From WVZH01 sp034430425 (GTDB lineage Bacteria; Chloroflexota; Anaerolineae; Anaerolineales; E44-bin32), in contig DAOUEK010000043.1 of assembly GCA_034430425.1 (NCBI GenBank), positions 5,413 to 69,412 of the forward strand: a stretch of 64,000 nucleotides of DNA. The letters run 5' to 3'. Below are positions 16,649 to 24,631 of this stretch, in pieces. Both the position numbers and the translations under genes were made by a program. Position 1 is the stretch's first letter. Every line of letters begins with the position of its first letter. Under the pieces are notes generated by a model, which saw only the letters and a program-made list of their open reading frames with translations, made no database searches and was not told where the DNA came from.

Positions 16649-18156
16649 TCCCGCTCCTTGCTGCGCAGATGCGGGAAGAGAATCACCTCGCGGATCGACG
16701 ACTGGTCGCTCAGCAGCATGGCGAGGCGATCGACGCCCATGCCGAAGCCGCCACTGGGCGGCATGCCGTAGCACATTGCCCGCAGGTAGTCCTCATCCAT
16801 GGGATGGCGCTCCTCGTCATCCTCGCCGTACATGCGGCCCATTTCAAGAAAACGCCGTTCCTGATCTAGCGGATCGTTCAACTCTGTGAAAGCGTTGCAC
16901 AGCTCCATGCCCCCCACGAAACCCTCGAAGCGTTCGACGGTCTGCGGATCGCCGGGCACGGATTTGGCCAACGGCGAGATGTCGCGCGGGTAATTGTAGA
17001 TGAAGGTTGGTTCGATCAATGCGGGTTCTAAATATTTGCTCAAAAGCGAATCGATCAGTTTGCCGCGCGTCGATGTTTTCAACGGCGCATGTCCGCGGGC
17101 TTCCATCGCCGCCCGCAGACTCTCTTCGTCGTCGTGTTTGGCGATGTCGATCTCGGCGGCATCGATCAACGCCTGGCGCAATTCGATGCGTTCCCAGGGC
17201 GGGCTCAGATCGATCGTCTCGCCCTTGAACTCGATCTGAGTCGATCCGGTGGCCTGTTCGGCGGCGAAAGAAACCATCTGCTCGGTAAGGTCCATTACGT
17301 CTTTGTAATCGGCGTAGGCCATGTAGAACTCGAGCTGCGTGAATTCGGGGTTGTGCTTGAAGGAGACACCTTCGTTGCGGAAATCCCGTCCGATCTCATA
17401 GACCCGTTCGAATCCACCAACGAGCAGACGTTTCAGGTAAAGCTCAAAGGAGATACGCAAATAGAGATCCTGATGCAGCTGGTTGTGATGTGTGACAAAA
17501 GGCTGCGCTGCTGCGCCGCCGTAAATCGGCTGCAGGATGGGCGTTTCGACTTCGAGGAAGCCATGTTCGTCGAGGAAATGCTGCAGGGCGCGCACGACGC
17601 GCATACGCAGGCGGAAAATATCACGCACCTCGGGGTTGATCACCAGATCGGCATAGCGTTCCCGGAAGCGCGCTTCCGGGTCGGAAAAGGCGCTGTGCAC
17701 CACACGCTCGCCATCGACTTCTTCTTCCTTCGCCGCCGGCAGCGGAGTGATTCCCTTGGCCGACATACGGAAATCGGCGACGCGCATGGTGACCTCGCCG
17801 CTGCGCGTACGGAACATCCGTCCCTGGGCCTGAAGAAAATCCCCCAGATCGAAATCTGCGTTGAAGCGATCGAAAGCCTCGGCGCCCAACTCATCGGCGC
17901 GCAGGTAGAGCTGCAGCCTGCCGGCGCCGTCCTCGATGTGGGCGAAGGTCGATTTGCCCATGGCGCGGATCGAACGCAGCCGGCCAACTACCGTGGCCTG
18001 AATGGTTTCGTCCTCGCTTGCAGCCTCGAATGCCCGCACCACCTCCGCCGTGGTATGTGTGCGTTCGACGCGGTTGGGGTACGGTTCCATCCCCGCCTGG
18101 CGCAGGCGTTCGAGCTTTTCCAGGCGGATCCGTTCGAGATCGTTCCATTTCGTCAT
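16645..18156 (-). CDS. lysS: Lysine-tRNA ligase, class II
   Basis: This 503-residue protein matches bacterial LysRS in length and order. An OB-fold anticodon domain comes first (TVVGRLRSIRAMGKSTFAHIEDG). The class II core follows with motif 1 around LDEHGFLEVETPIL, motif 2 FERVYEIGRDFRNEG and motif 3 GFGMGVDRLAMLL. It charges tRNA-Lys with lysine in the cytoplasm. It sits downstream of greA but is separated by a strong terminator, so it has its own promoter. Its stop codon lies in a dispersed repeat, so the last residues may have been altered by the insertion; SKERE looks like a normal tail. Confidence 0.97.
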   Translation of the reverse strand: MTKWNDLERIRLEKLERLRQAGMEPYPNRVERTHTTAEVVRAFEAASEDETIQATVVGRLRSIRAMGKSTFAHIEDGAGRLQLYLRADELGAEAFDRFNADFDLGDFLQAQGRMFRTRSGEVTMRVADFRMSAKGITPLPAAKEEEVDGERVVHSAFSDPEARFRERYADLVINPEVRDIFRLRMRVVRALQHFLDEHGFLEVETPILQPIYGGAAAQPFVTHHNQLHQDLYLRISFELYLKRLLVGGFERVYEIGRDFRNEGVSFKHNPEFTQLEFYMAYADYKDVMDLTEQMVSFAAEQATGSTQIEFKGETIDLSPPWERIELRQALIDAAEIDIAKHDDEESLRAAMEARGHAPLKTSTRGKLIDSLLSKYLEPALIEPTFIYNYPRDISPLAKSVPGDPQTVERFEGFVGGMELCNAFTELNDPLDQERRFLEMGRMYGEDDEERHPMDEDYLRAMCYGMPPSGGFGMGVDRLAMLLSDQSSIREVILFPHLRSKERE

Positions 18157-18225
18157 ACTGATTATTATCCTTCATCTACAACCCGAATTCTCTCGTTCGG
18201 GACTCTGTCCAGGTCAAGTTTACAC

Positions 18226-18263
18226 GAAAAAGCGCCCCGCACGGCAAACAAAATGCGGGGCGC
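18226..18263 (-). terminator. Intrinsic terminator downstream of greA
   Basis: On the minus strand a perfect 10-bp stem GCGCCCCGCA / TGCGGGGCGC with a 12-base loop is followed by TTTTT. It lies between the greA stop and the lysS start and should end greA transcripts. Confidence 0.9.
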
Positions 18264-18280
18264 CCAATAAAAGCACCTGG

Positions 18281-18748
18281 TTACTTGATCTTTACGATTT
18301 GGAAGGACAGCGTGCCGGCCGGGGCTTGCACTTTGATCTCGTCCCCCACGGCCTGGTCCAGCAATGCCTGCCCCAAAGGCGACTCGTTCGAAATCAACCC
18401 TTCCTTGGGATTGGCTTCCGCCGCCCCGACGATTGTATACGTTTCGCTCTGCTGCCCGTCTTGTTTGACCACAACAGTGCTGCCGATCTGTACGACGTCC
18501 GTTTTCTTGGACGGCTTGATCAACTGCGCCTTGGCGAGCATGCGTTCGAGCTCGAGAATGCGGCCTTCGATGAAAGCTTGCTCGTTCTTGGCCGCCTCGT
18601 ACTCCGCGTTTTCGATCAATTCCCCATCTTCCATGGCCTCGTGCAAACGCTGGGCCACTTCATGACGCCGAACTGTGCGCAGATGTTCGAGCTCTTCCTC
18701 GAGCTTCTTCTGTCCTTCGGATGTAAGATAGACTGCGGAATTCGCCAT
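18281..18748 (-). CDS. greA: Transcription elongation factor GreA
   Basis: The 155-residue protein has the GreA/GreB architecture. An N-terminal antiparallel coiled coil (LTSEGQKKLEEELEHLRTVR ... YEAAKNEQAFIEGRILELER) carries the acidic tip residues around DGELIENAEY. It is followed by an FKBP-like domain (VQIGSTVVV ... ISNESPLGQALLDQAVGDE). It stimulates RNA cleavage in backtracked RNA polymerase. A GGAAGAG site precedes the ATG. It is monocistronic, between two terminators. Confidence 0.96.
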   Translation of the reverse strand: MANSAVYLTSEGQKKLEEELEHLRTVRRHEVAQRLHEAMEDGELIENAEYEAAKNEQAFIEGRILELERMLAKAQLIKPSKKTDVVQIGSTVVVKQDGQQSETYTIVGAAEANPKEGLISNESPLGQALLDQAVGDEIKVQAPAGTLSFQIVKIK

Positions 18749-18801
18749 CGCTCTTCCTACCTCTATCGTTTCGATCTGCCCCGAAAGGCAGTCAACGGCT
18801 A

Positions 18802-18830
18802 GAATAAAAGAACTGAGAGAATGCTCTCAG
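18802..18830 (-). terminator. Intrinsic terminator after the PIG-L gene
   Basis: On the minus strand, a 7-bp stem CTGAGAG / CTCTCAG with a four-base loop is followed by TTCTTTTATT. It is placed about 110 bases beyond the deacetylase stop and ahead of greA. Confidence 0.7.
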
Positions 18831-18939
18831 CCCGGATCTATATCTCTTGCGGCGACATAATAGCACAACTCAAGCCCCCTGTCCAGCAGGTAAAAATGCG
18901 CCGTACAGCATTCCTCCGGTAGATTCGGAAATCGGATAT

Positions 18940-19677
18940 CTAGACATGCGGAACGATGATCGGAAGCCCACCCTCACGCCCATGAAAGCCGCGCAGCTCG
19001 ACGCCCAGTGCATTTTCGTCCACCCAGAAGGTCGAAAGCTGCGATCGATACAATGCGCTGGCAGCCGCCCAGGCCTCCATTTCCCGCCAATCGAGTTCGA
19101 AAAGCCGTTTCTCCCCCTGTGGGAGACCCATTACTTCCGGGATTTGCTCCCCGCGCATCGCATAGGGCAATTCTGCGTAGTAACGCAGCATGCGATCCAG
19201 ACCTTCCGCCGCCCGGCGGGTGAGACGGTGATCGACGTGCCCGCCGTAGCCCAGGGGACAATAGAGCACGGCTTCGGCGGTGATGCGAAGCGACAATTCC
19301 TCCCGCAAACGATCGACAAGTTCGCTTTCGGATTCATGCAGCGCCCCGAAAATGGCCGTTTCATCGGGATACAACGCTTCGCCATCGGGGCCTTTGCGGT
19401 ATATCGCCTCGGGGATTTCGAGCTGAATCACCTCTGCCGAGAGACTCCCACAGGCCAGCGTATCTTCCAGCCGGCGCAGAGCACTGGGCGAATCCTCACT
19501 GCCCCAACGGGCGTGCAGTTCCCTTGCGAACGGACTCAGCTCCCCCGGCGGCGGGTCGCCGCCGCAGACGGTCAACACCACAACGGACTCCCCGGCCGCC
19601 GTCTGGCGGGCGATCAACCCGCCGCAGGAGAACACGGCGTCGTCCGGATGGGGCGAGAGATAGACGTGCTGAGTCAT
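18940..19677 (-). CDS. PIG-L family zinc deacetylase
   Basis: This 245-residue protein has the two zinc motifs of the LmbE/PIG-L family: LSPHPDDAVFSCGG near the N-terminus and YGGHVDHRLTRRAAE at about residue 135. Members remove acetyl groups from GlcNAc-containing compounds such as GlcNAc-inositol, bacillithiol or mycothiol precursors, or antibiotic intermediates. No thiol-biosynthesis partner is adjacent, so the substrate is open. It is divergent from the tRNA-Lys gene. Confidence 0.9.
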   Translation of the reverse strand: MTQHVYLSPHPDDAVFSCGGLIARQTAAGESVVVLTVCGGDPPPGELSPFARELHARWGSEDSPSALRRLEDTLACGSLSAEVIQLEIPEAIYRKGPDGEALYPDETAIFGALHESESELVDRLREELSLRITAEAVLYCPLGYGGHVDHRLTRRAAEGLDRMLRYYAELPYAMRGEQIPEVMGLPQGEKRLFELDWREMEAWAAASALYRSQLSTFWVDENALGVELRGFHGREGGLPIIVPHV

Positions 19678-19741
19678 GTGCGGATTATAGCCCGCTTTGG
19701 CAGCGGCGGGCGAAGAAAGGAATTGACACGTCCCAGAATGG

Positions 19742-19771
19742 TTGACGCATGTAAAACGCCGGTGTTACAAT
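19742..19771 (+). promoter_or_regulatory. Promoter of tRNA-Lys
   Basis: TTGACG and TACAAT are separated by 18 bases and lie 11 bases upstream of the mature tRNA 5' end, the usual arrangement for a single tRNA gene. Confidence 0.75.
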
Positions 19772-19781
19772 CGGGCGCAGT

Positions 19782-19854
19782 GCGCCGTTAGCTCAACTGG
19801 CAGAGCAGGGGCCTTTTAAGCCCAAGGTTCGGAGTTCGATCCTCCGACGGCGCA
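19782..19854 (+). tRNA. tRNA-Lys (anticodon TTT)
   Basis: The 73 bases fold into a full cloverleaf: acceptor GCGCCGT/ACGGCGC with discriminator A, D stem GCTC/GAGC, anticodon stem GGGGC/GCCCA with loop CTTTTAA (anticodon TTT), five-base variable loop and T stem CGGAG/CTCCG. The outermost anticodon pair is a G-A mismatch. CCA is not encoded. A promoter and a terminator flank it. Confidence 0.96.
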
Positions 19855-19871
19855 TTCACAGAAAACCAGCC

Positions 19872-19908
19872 AAAAACCACCCGCCGGAATATCGGCGGGT
19901 GGTTTGTA
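19872..19908. terminator. Bidirectional terminator between tRNA-Lys and the AhpD-like gene
   Basis: A perfect 11-bp stem ACCACCCGCCG / CGGCGGGTGGT with a six-base loop is flanked by AAAAA on the left and TTTG on the right. It can end the tRNA transcript (+) and the converging carboxymuconolactone-decarboxylase-like gene (-). Confidence 0.85.
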
Positions 19909-19939
19909 TCTCTGGAGTATCTGGAAGATCATCAAGGCT

Positions 19940-20293
19940 TTACGCCGGGACGAGTTCTGCTTCGAACTGGTCCACGGCATCGAGCGCTTCCAGGGCGTAG
20001 ATCAAGGCCGGACCGCCGCCCATCAGGATCGCCACACCGAGGACTTCGACGATTTCCGCACGCGTGGCGCCCGCATTCAACGCATCGTGTACGTGAAAGG
20101 CGACACAGCCGTCGCAGCGCACCGTCACGGCGATCGCCAGGGCGATCAATTCCTTGAATTTGGATTCGAGCACGCCTGCGCTCGTTCCAGCCTTGTGCAG
20201 GGCCATGAAAGCCTGCATCGTGCCGGGGATTGCCTTCCCCAACTCCGCCATCGATTTCTGTATCTCTGCCAGGTGATCGGGATAGTTTTTCAT
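19940..20293 (-). CDS. AhpD/carboxymuconolactone decarboxylase-like protein
   Basis: The 117-residue protein is all-helical with the CMD/AhpD motif VTVRCDGCVAFHVHDALNAGA, including the CxxC and the proton-relay His. Small stand-alone CMD proteins of this kind are often annotated as alkylhydroperoxidase-like; the CxxC supports a peroxide- or disulfide-linked role rather than decarboxylation. A redox link to the neighbouring flavodoxin, which is divergently transcribed, is possible but not shown. Confidence 0.9.
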   Translation of the reverse strand: MKNYPDHLAEIQKSMAELGKAIPGTMQAFMALHKAGTSAGVLESKFKELIALAIAVTVRCDGCVAFHVHDALNAGATRAEIVEVLGVAILMGGGPALIYALEALDAVDQFEAELVPA

Positions 20294-20452
20294 CGAAACA
20301 CTCCTTGTCTTTGATTTATTTCGCCAATTCTCATCTTAATTGTTCCATAAAAAGGTTAGCGGCGCATAAGATATTTGTTACATTTTTCACAAACAGCGCT
20401 GCCGGATGGATATCCACTCTTGATATGTTCTTCTTTCCCATTCGACCACAGG

Positions 20453-20458
20453 TATAAT
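20453..20458 (+). promoter_or_regulatory. -10 element of the flavodoxin gene
   Basis: An exact TATAAT preceded by GG lies about 45 bases before the ATG. The -35 region is not clear, so only the -10 is annotated. Confidence 0.45.
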
Positions 20459-20502
20459 CATCGGCGAACAAACCGAACCGCGAATGAAGGAGAGATCATC
20501 TC

Positions 20503-20988
20503 ATGAAAACGTTGGTAATCTACGATTCCCAATTCGGCAACACAGAGCAGGTCGCCCGGGCGGTCGGCGAGGCATTGGGGGACGCCGCGAAAGTCCTGCA
20601 CGCGGGAGACGCTGCGCCGCAGCAACTCCAAGGCCTCCAGGCCCTCATCGTCGGCTCACCCACGCAGCGCTTCCGCCCCACCCCGCCCATCACCACTTTC
20701 CTGAAATCGCTGCCCGCCGGGAGCCTCAAAGGCGTGCGCGTGGCGGCTTTCGACACGCGCCTGACGGTCGAGGAGATCGAGGCGCACAGTGTGCTCGCTT
20801 TTTTCGTACGCATCTTCGGTTATGCCGCAAAAGACATCGGCCGACTGTTGGCCAGGAAAGGGGGAAGACTCGTCCTGCCGCCCGAGGGCTTCTACGTAGA
20901 AGGCATGGAAGGTCCTTTGATGGATGGCGAGATCGAACGCGCGCAGAGTTGGGCGAAGCGCATCATGGGTGTGGCTTCATTAACATAA
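20503..20988 (+). CDS. Flavodoxin-domain protein
   Basis: The 161-residue protein begins with the FMN-phosphate loop TLVIYDSQFGNTEQVARAV, typical of flavodoxins, and has LIVGSPTQRFRPT where the flavin ring is held. It probably carries electrons as FMN semiquinone/hydroquinone, or acts as a small flavoprotein like those related to menaquinone-dependent oxidases. AAGGAGAG lies before the ATG. It appears to be monocistronic. Confidence 0.88.
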   Translation: MKTLVIYDSQFGNTEQVARAVGEALGDAAKVLHAGDAAPQQLQGLQALIVGSPTQRFRPTPPITTFLKSLPAGSLKGVRVAAFDTRLTVEEIEAHSVLAFFVRIFGYAAKDIGRLLARKGGRLVLPPEGFYVEGMEGPLMDGEIERAQSWAKRIMGVASLT

Positions 20989-21047
20989 AACTGCCTCTCT
21001 CTAGAGATGGCTGGTTTTAATAGAAGCATCGATCGTTTGGCGCTTGT

Positions 21048-21806
21048 TTAAGGTACGAACGAGAAGCTCAAGATATACTTCCTGCCCCCGCTCCCTCCCT
21101 GGCCCAGGAAAGGAATCGAGTATTCCGGCGTTGTTTCGTACACCTCGAACATTGACAGACTCCATGTAACCGGTTGTTCCATTGCGCCGACGGGGATCAT
21201 AATCTCAACCTCATCATCCCTTTCGTCCCCGCACATGATCGTGACGGAGCCTTCCTCGTAATACTCCTGGATGTAGAGCGTGAGCACACCATCAATACAA
21301 GTCCCCGTTACCGTGGCGCGCATATTCGTCGTTGTAGATCCATTATCACAATTTCTGAATTCGATTGCGGAAACCGTCACCGGGATGGGCTCCGTGCTGA
21401 TGTTATGCACGCCGACTTTATCCTCCGGCTCGTATGTGGCGATGCTGCGAATGATGTTGATCAGTTGGGCGCCTTGAACCTCGATCTTGAACTTGCCCAT
21501 ACCCGCAATCCCCCACTCGATGTTGTGATTGAATTCCAACACACCGTTGGTGTTATCAACCGGGCATACACCGGAAACCGGGAGGATATCATCTTCACCG
21601 AACGTATCTCCCGCACTCCCGTCTACTGAATCCGATTCACCACTACGAGAAACATCCTCCTCCCCCGCAGCAGCTTCGCTCTCATTACTCTCATCCCCCG
21701 TTCCCATAAAGGATAATGGCACACTGCAGGCAACCAAAAAAGCGCTTATTAGGAGGCTGACGATCACAACATTCAAGATCCTGGCCAGGCAACGCGGATG
21801 ATACAC
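21048..21806 (-). CDS. Secreted lipoprotein, paralogue A
   Basis: A GTG at 21806 is chosen as start because GGAG sits at the same distance as before the ATG of the paralogue at 22952; an ATG 12 bases upstream is possible. A lipoprotein signal (VVIVSLLISAFLVAC) and an acidic, Ser-rich linker precede a beta-rich domain with conserved blocks CPVDNTNGVLEFNH, ATYEPEDKVGVHN, VTGTCIDGVLTLYI and SVTIMCGDERDDE. The blocks GVLEFNHNIEWGIAG and GAMEQPVTW are shared with the neighbour. No known family was recognised. The paired Cys residues suggest disulfides outside the cell. Confidence 0.75.
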   Translation of the reverse strand: MYHPRCLARILNVVIVSLLISAFLVACSVPLSFMGTGDESNESEAAAGEEDVSRSGESDSVDGSAGDTFGEDDILPVSGVCPVDNTNGVLEFNHNIEWGIAGMGKFKIEVQGAQLINIIRSIATYEPEDKVGVHNISTEPIPVTVSAIEFRNCDNGSTTTNMRATVTGTCIDGVLTLYIQEYYEEGSVTIMCGDERDDEVEIMIPVGAMEQPVTWSLSMFEVYETTPEYSIPFLGQGGSGGRKYILSFSFVP

Positions 21807-21860
21807 GGCACACTCCATTCTTTTTGCACGAATTACGGGTATTGAATCATTCGCGATCAT

Positions 21861-22211
21861 AATGGCTTAAGCCCGAGATTGCAATCCGCAATCAACATCG
21901 GTCAGCGCAGCCGATTCCCCTGCCCGCACAATCACACCCTATGGCTGCTCCAGCATTTGAAAACCCAAATTACCCCGGACCGAACTGAAATTCAAGTCAA
22001 TCCAAGCTGAGGCGACCTGGCGGCCATTTTCGGAAAAGTATTTGCCAGCACCATAATCAGCGGGAAACCTGGAACCAGTCGACCTTCAATTGTCGTATCA
22101 CAGTCATGCTGTGATACGCTCTCAAACATTTCTTCGAAATCAACTACCAAAGTCGTAAACATCAGCGCCATGCTTCGATTTGACTGACGCCCGGAGCGAT
22201 CGATGATAATG
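21861..22211. repeat. Gene-free spacer between the lipoprotein paralogues, with a perfect inverted repeat
   Basis: No coding sequence was found in this 351-base stretch. At 22094-22118 a perfect 10-bp inverted repeat CGTATCACAG / CTGTGATACG surrounds a five-base TCATG loop. There is no T-run on either side, so it is more likely a protein site or RNA structure than a terminator. Confidence 0.5.
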
Positions 22212-22952
22212 CTACTCTATTTCTATGTCTATTAATGAATAGCCCATTTTATATTCCCTCTCCCCCGTAAGTCCCGCGCCCATAAAGGGAACTGTGTATT
22301 TTTGTTCTACAAGGAACAGATCACTCAATAAAATCTTCCACACAACCGGTTGCTCCATCGCCGCGATGGGAATCTCGATCGGCATCGGCTTATCCCGATT
22401 TTTCCCGCACATGATCGTGACCGAGTCTTCCATGTAAACCTCATCGATATAGAGCGTCAGCTCGCCATCGACACAGGTCCCCCGGACTTCAAGATTCATA
22501 GAAGTAGTGGCTGTAGCATTGGCGCAATCCCTGAAATCAACCACAGAAATCGTCACTTTAACGGGTTCCTTGGGGAGGTTATGGATACCCACTTTCTGCT
22601 CCGGCTCATACGTGGCGATACTCTCGATGATATTGACGGCATAGCTGCCTTCCACATCGATCCTCCACTGCCCAACACCAGCCATCCCCCATTCGAGGTG
22701 GTGTTTGAATTCCAATGTGCCGAGTTTGGCTTTGGTGGGACACACAGCAGGCGGAACAGGCCACGCTTCATCCGTCAAAATGGCATCTGCCTCGATCTCG
22801 GAAGACGAATCCGATGCATCTTCACGGAGGCCGTCATCCCCCTCACCCCCAAAAAGGGAGAATGGCGTATTGCAGGCCACCAGGAAAGCACTGGCCAGCA
22901 AGATAGCGATCACAATGTTCGGGAACTTTCTGAGGCAACATCGTTGGCACAT
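22212..22952 (-). CDS. Secreted lipoprotein, paralogue B
   Basis: The ATG at 22952 has GGAG seven bases upstream. A lipoprotein signal (IVIAILLASAFLVAC) and an acidic linker are followed by the same domain as in paralogue A: CPTKAKLGTLEFKHHLEWG, ATYEPEQKVGIHN, VRGTCVDGELTLYI, SVTIMCGKNRDK and AAMEQPVVW. By eye about half of the domain positions are identical, pointing to tandem duplication. The two genes are in the same orientation with a 260-base spacer. Function is unknown; a cell-surface binding or stress role is only a guess. Confidence 0.75.
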   Translation of the reverse strand: MCQRCCLRKFPNIVIAILLASAFLVACNTPFSLFGGEGDDGLREDASDSSSEIEADAILTDEAWPVPPAVCPTKAKLGTLEFKHHLEWGMAGVGQWRIDVEGSYAVNIIESIATYEPEQKVGIHNLPKEPVKVTISVVDFRDCANATATTSMNLEVRGTCVDGELTLYIDEVYMEDSVTIMCGKNRDKPMPIEIPIAAMEQPVVWKILLSDLFLVEQKYTVPFMGAGLTGEREYKMGYSLIDIEIE

Positions 22953-23183
22953 AGCATACTCCGTTGATCGACTCAATGGTTTTTATTCGACGGCCCCCCA
23001 GTCATCATAAGCGCACACACGATTACTTGCAAGACACAGGAGTTGACCCACTTCATGATGGCAATAGACGCCCCGCTGCATGAACGCACAAATCTACGTA
23101 CTCGTCAGCGCAGGTGTTTGTAGTATGATCATGAAGTAGAGAAATATGAGATTGGTTATCATCCACCTGCTGTGAGGAGCAGC

Positions 23184-24242
23184 ATGCTTTCACCACGCAC
23201 ACGTATCCTGCGCGCCCAGCTGCGCGACGCCAAGGTGCTCTTCCTCGAATTCCGGGGGTCGCTGCTGCTCTTCGCGCTCATCGTCTTTGGCGGCGGGCTG
23301 CTTCTGCATCTTTTTTACACCCACCCGGAAAGCGGCCAGCATCCGGAATTCAGCCGGGCGCTGTACGCCGCCTTTTCCATGATTTTCTTCGACATCCAGC
23401 TTCCCTACCCGGGTCAAACAGCATTACAAGCGCTTTACTTCCTCATCCCGATCCTCGGTCTGGCGGTTGTTGCAGACGGCGTACTGCGTTTCAGCGGCGC
23501 CCTGTTCAGCAAACAAGCCCGAGGGCAGAAATGGCAAATCGCGATGGCATCTACCTATAAGAACCACATCATCGTCTGCGGCATCGGCAAAGTCGGCTAC
23601 CGCGTGATCCTCGAACTCCAGAAATTCGGCCGCGAAGTCGTGGCCATCGAGGCCAACCCCGACGGCCGCTTCGTCGAAAAAGTGAAACACCTCGGTGTGC
23701 CTATCATTCTCGCCGACGCCCGCCGCTCGGAGAACACGCGTAAGGCCGGCGTGGAGAAGGCGGACGCCATCATCCCCTGCACCGACGACGAACTGACCAA
23801 TCTCGACATCGCTCTCGATGCCCGTGAAATCAACCCGGACATCAGCGTAGTGATGCGCATGTTCGACAGCGACCTGGCCCGCCGCATCGAGAAAGGTTTC
23901 GGTATACACACCGCTTTCAGCACTTCGGCGCTCTCGGCGCCGATCTTCGCCTCCGCTGCCATGGGCTTGAACGTGCGCTACAGTTTCTACGTCGGCGACG
24001 ATTTACTCCACCTCGGCGAGATCGAAATCCAACCGCAGTCCGCCCTCACGCAGTGGGACGTCGCCCAGCTGGAACGCGAATTGAACCTCTCCGTCGTTTG
24101 CTGCCAAATGGACAGCTGCCCCGACTTCCATCCCGACGACTCGCAGCCGCTCGAAGCCCACACCCGCATCCTGGTGCTCGCTTCGCTCGAGACGCTGCGA
24201 GAAGTAAACGCCCTGAACGTTTCCAAGGATAAGGCACCATGA
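23184..24242 (+). CDS. Two-TM RCK (TrkA-N) channel-like protein lacking the K+ filter
   Basis: Start ATG 23184 has GAGGAG five bases upstream. Two membrane helices (LLLFALIVFGGGLLLHLFY and YFLIPILGLAVVADGVL) flank a pore-like loop, followed by a TrkA-N/RCK Rossmann domain (HIIVCGIGKVGYRVILELQ ... VVAIEANPDGRF ... ADARRSENTRKAGVEKADAI) and a C-terminal TrkA-C-like part. The arrangement is that of MthK-type channels. Where TVGYGD is expected the sequence is MIFFDIQLPYPGQ, so a classical K+ selectivity filter is absent. It may be a regulatory or non-selective homologue. It overlaps the next gene by an ATGA junction. Confidence 0.82.
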   Translation: MLSPRTRILRAQLRDAKVLFLEFRGSLLLFALIVFGGGLLLHLFYTHPESGQHPEFSRALYAAFSMIFFDIQLPYPGQTALQALYFLIPILGLAVVADGVLRFSGALFSKQARGQKWQIAMASTYKNHIIVCGIGKVGYRVILELQKFGREVVAIEANPDGRFVEKVKHLGVPIILADARRSENTRKAGVEKADAIIPCTDDELTNLDIALDAREINPDISVVMRMFDSDLARRIEKGFGIHTAFSTSALSAPIFASAAMGLNVRYSFYVGDDLLHLGEIEIQPQSALTQWDVAQLERELNLSVVCCQMDSCPDFHPDDSQPLEAHTRILVLASLETLREVNALNVSKDKAP

Positions 24243-24631
24243 TCCTATCGATTGCCGCTTCACCTGGATGGGCCGGAATCGACCTCACCGCATTACTGCG
24301 TTCCTTCCTGATCGCCGCCGCCATCGGCCTGATCCTGACCGCCCTGCTCGTTGTGTGGATTCTGCGCAGCGTGCGCCGCATCCCCCTTCCCGCGGATGCC
24401 GATTTCTTCACCGCCCTGCGTGCAACCCCCCTGCTCGTGGTGCTCATGCTCGATCTGCTCGACTTCAGCCTGGATTTTCTCTCGGCGCCCATCGCCTGGC
24501 CGCTGCTGGGGCATCTCGGTCTTGCCCCCCTGCGTGAAGTCACCGTGATCGAAGAATTGATCCCCGGGACACAGGTCATCCCCACCATGACCCTGGCCTG
24601 GATCGCGGCGCGTTTCATCCGCCGCGGATGA
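24239..24631 (+). CDS. Small membrane protein, function unknown
   Basis: The 130-residue product has a strong N-terminal helix (FLIAAAIGLILTALLVVWIL) and two further hydrophobic stretches (LLVVLMLDLLDFSLDFL and IAWPLLGHLGL). It is overlapped at both ends, by the RCK channel-like gene (ATGA) and by the M1-peptidase gene, so a three-gene operon is likely. The family was not recognised. Confidence 0.7.
   Translation: MILSIAASPGWAGIDLTALLRSFLIAAAIGLILTALLVVWILRSVRRIPLPADADFFTALRATPLLVVLMLDLLDFSLDFLSAPIAWPLLGHLGLAPLREVTVIEELIPGTQVIPTMTLAWIAARFIRRG

Noticed and set aside
18157..18225. T-box or other leader RNA ahead of lysS
   Set aside because: Leader is too short after the greA terminator and has no T-box sequence.
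17089..18270. 393-residue plus-strand frame inside lysS
   Set aside because: Antisense shadow of lysyl-tRNA synthetase and crosses the greA terminator.
18847..19791. 314-residue plus-strand frame covering the PIG-L gene
   Set aside because: Runs antisense to a motif-bearing deacetylase gene and into the tRNA-Lys gene.
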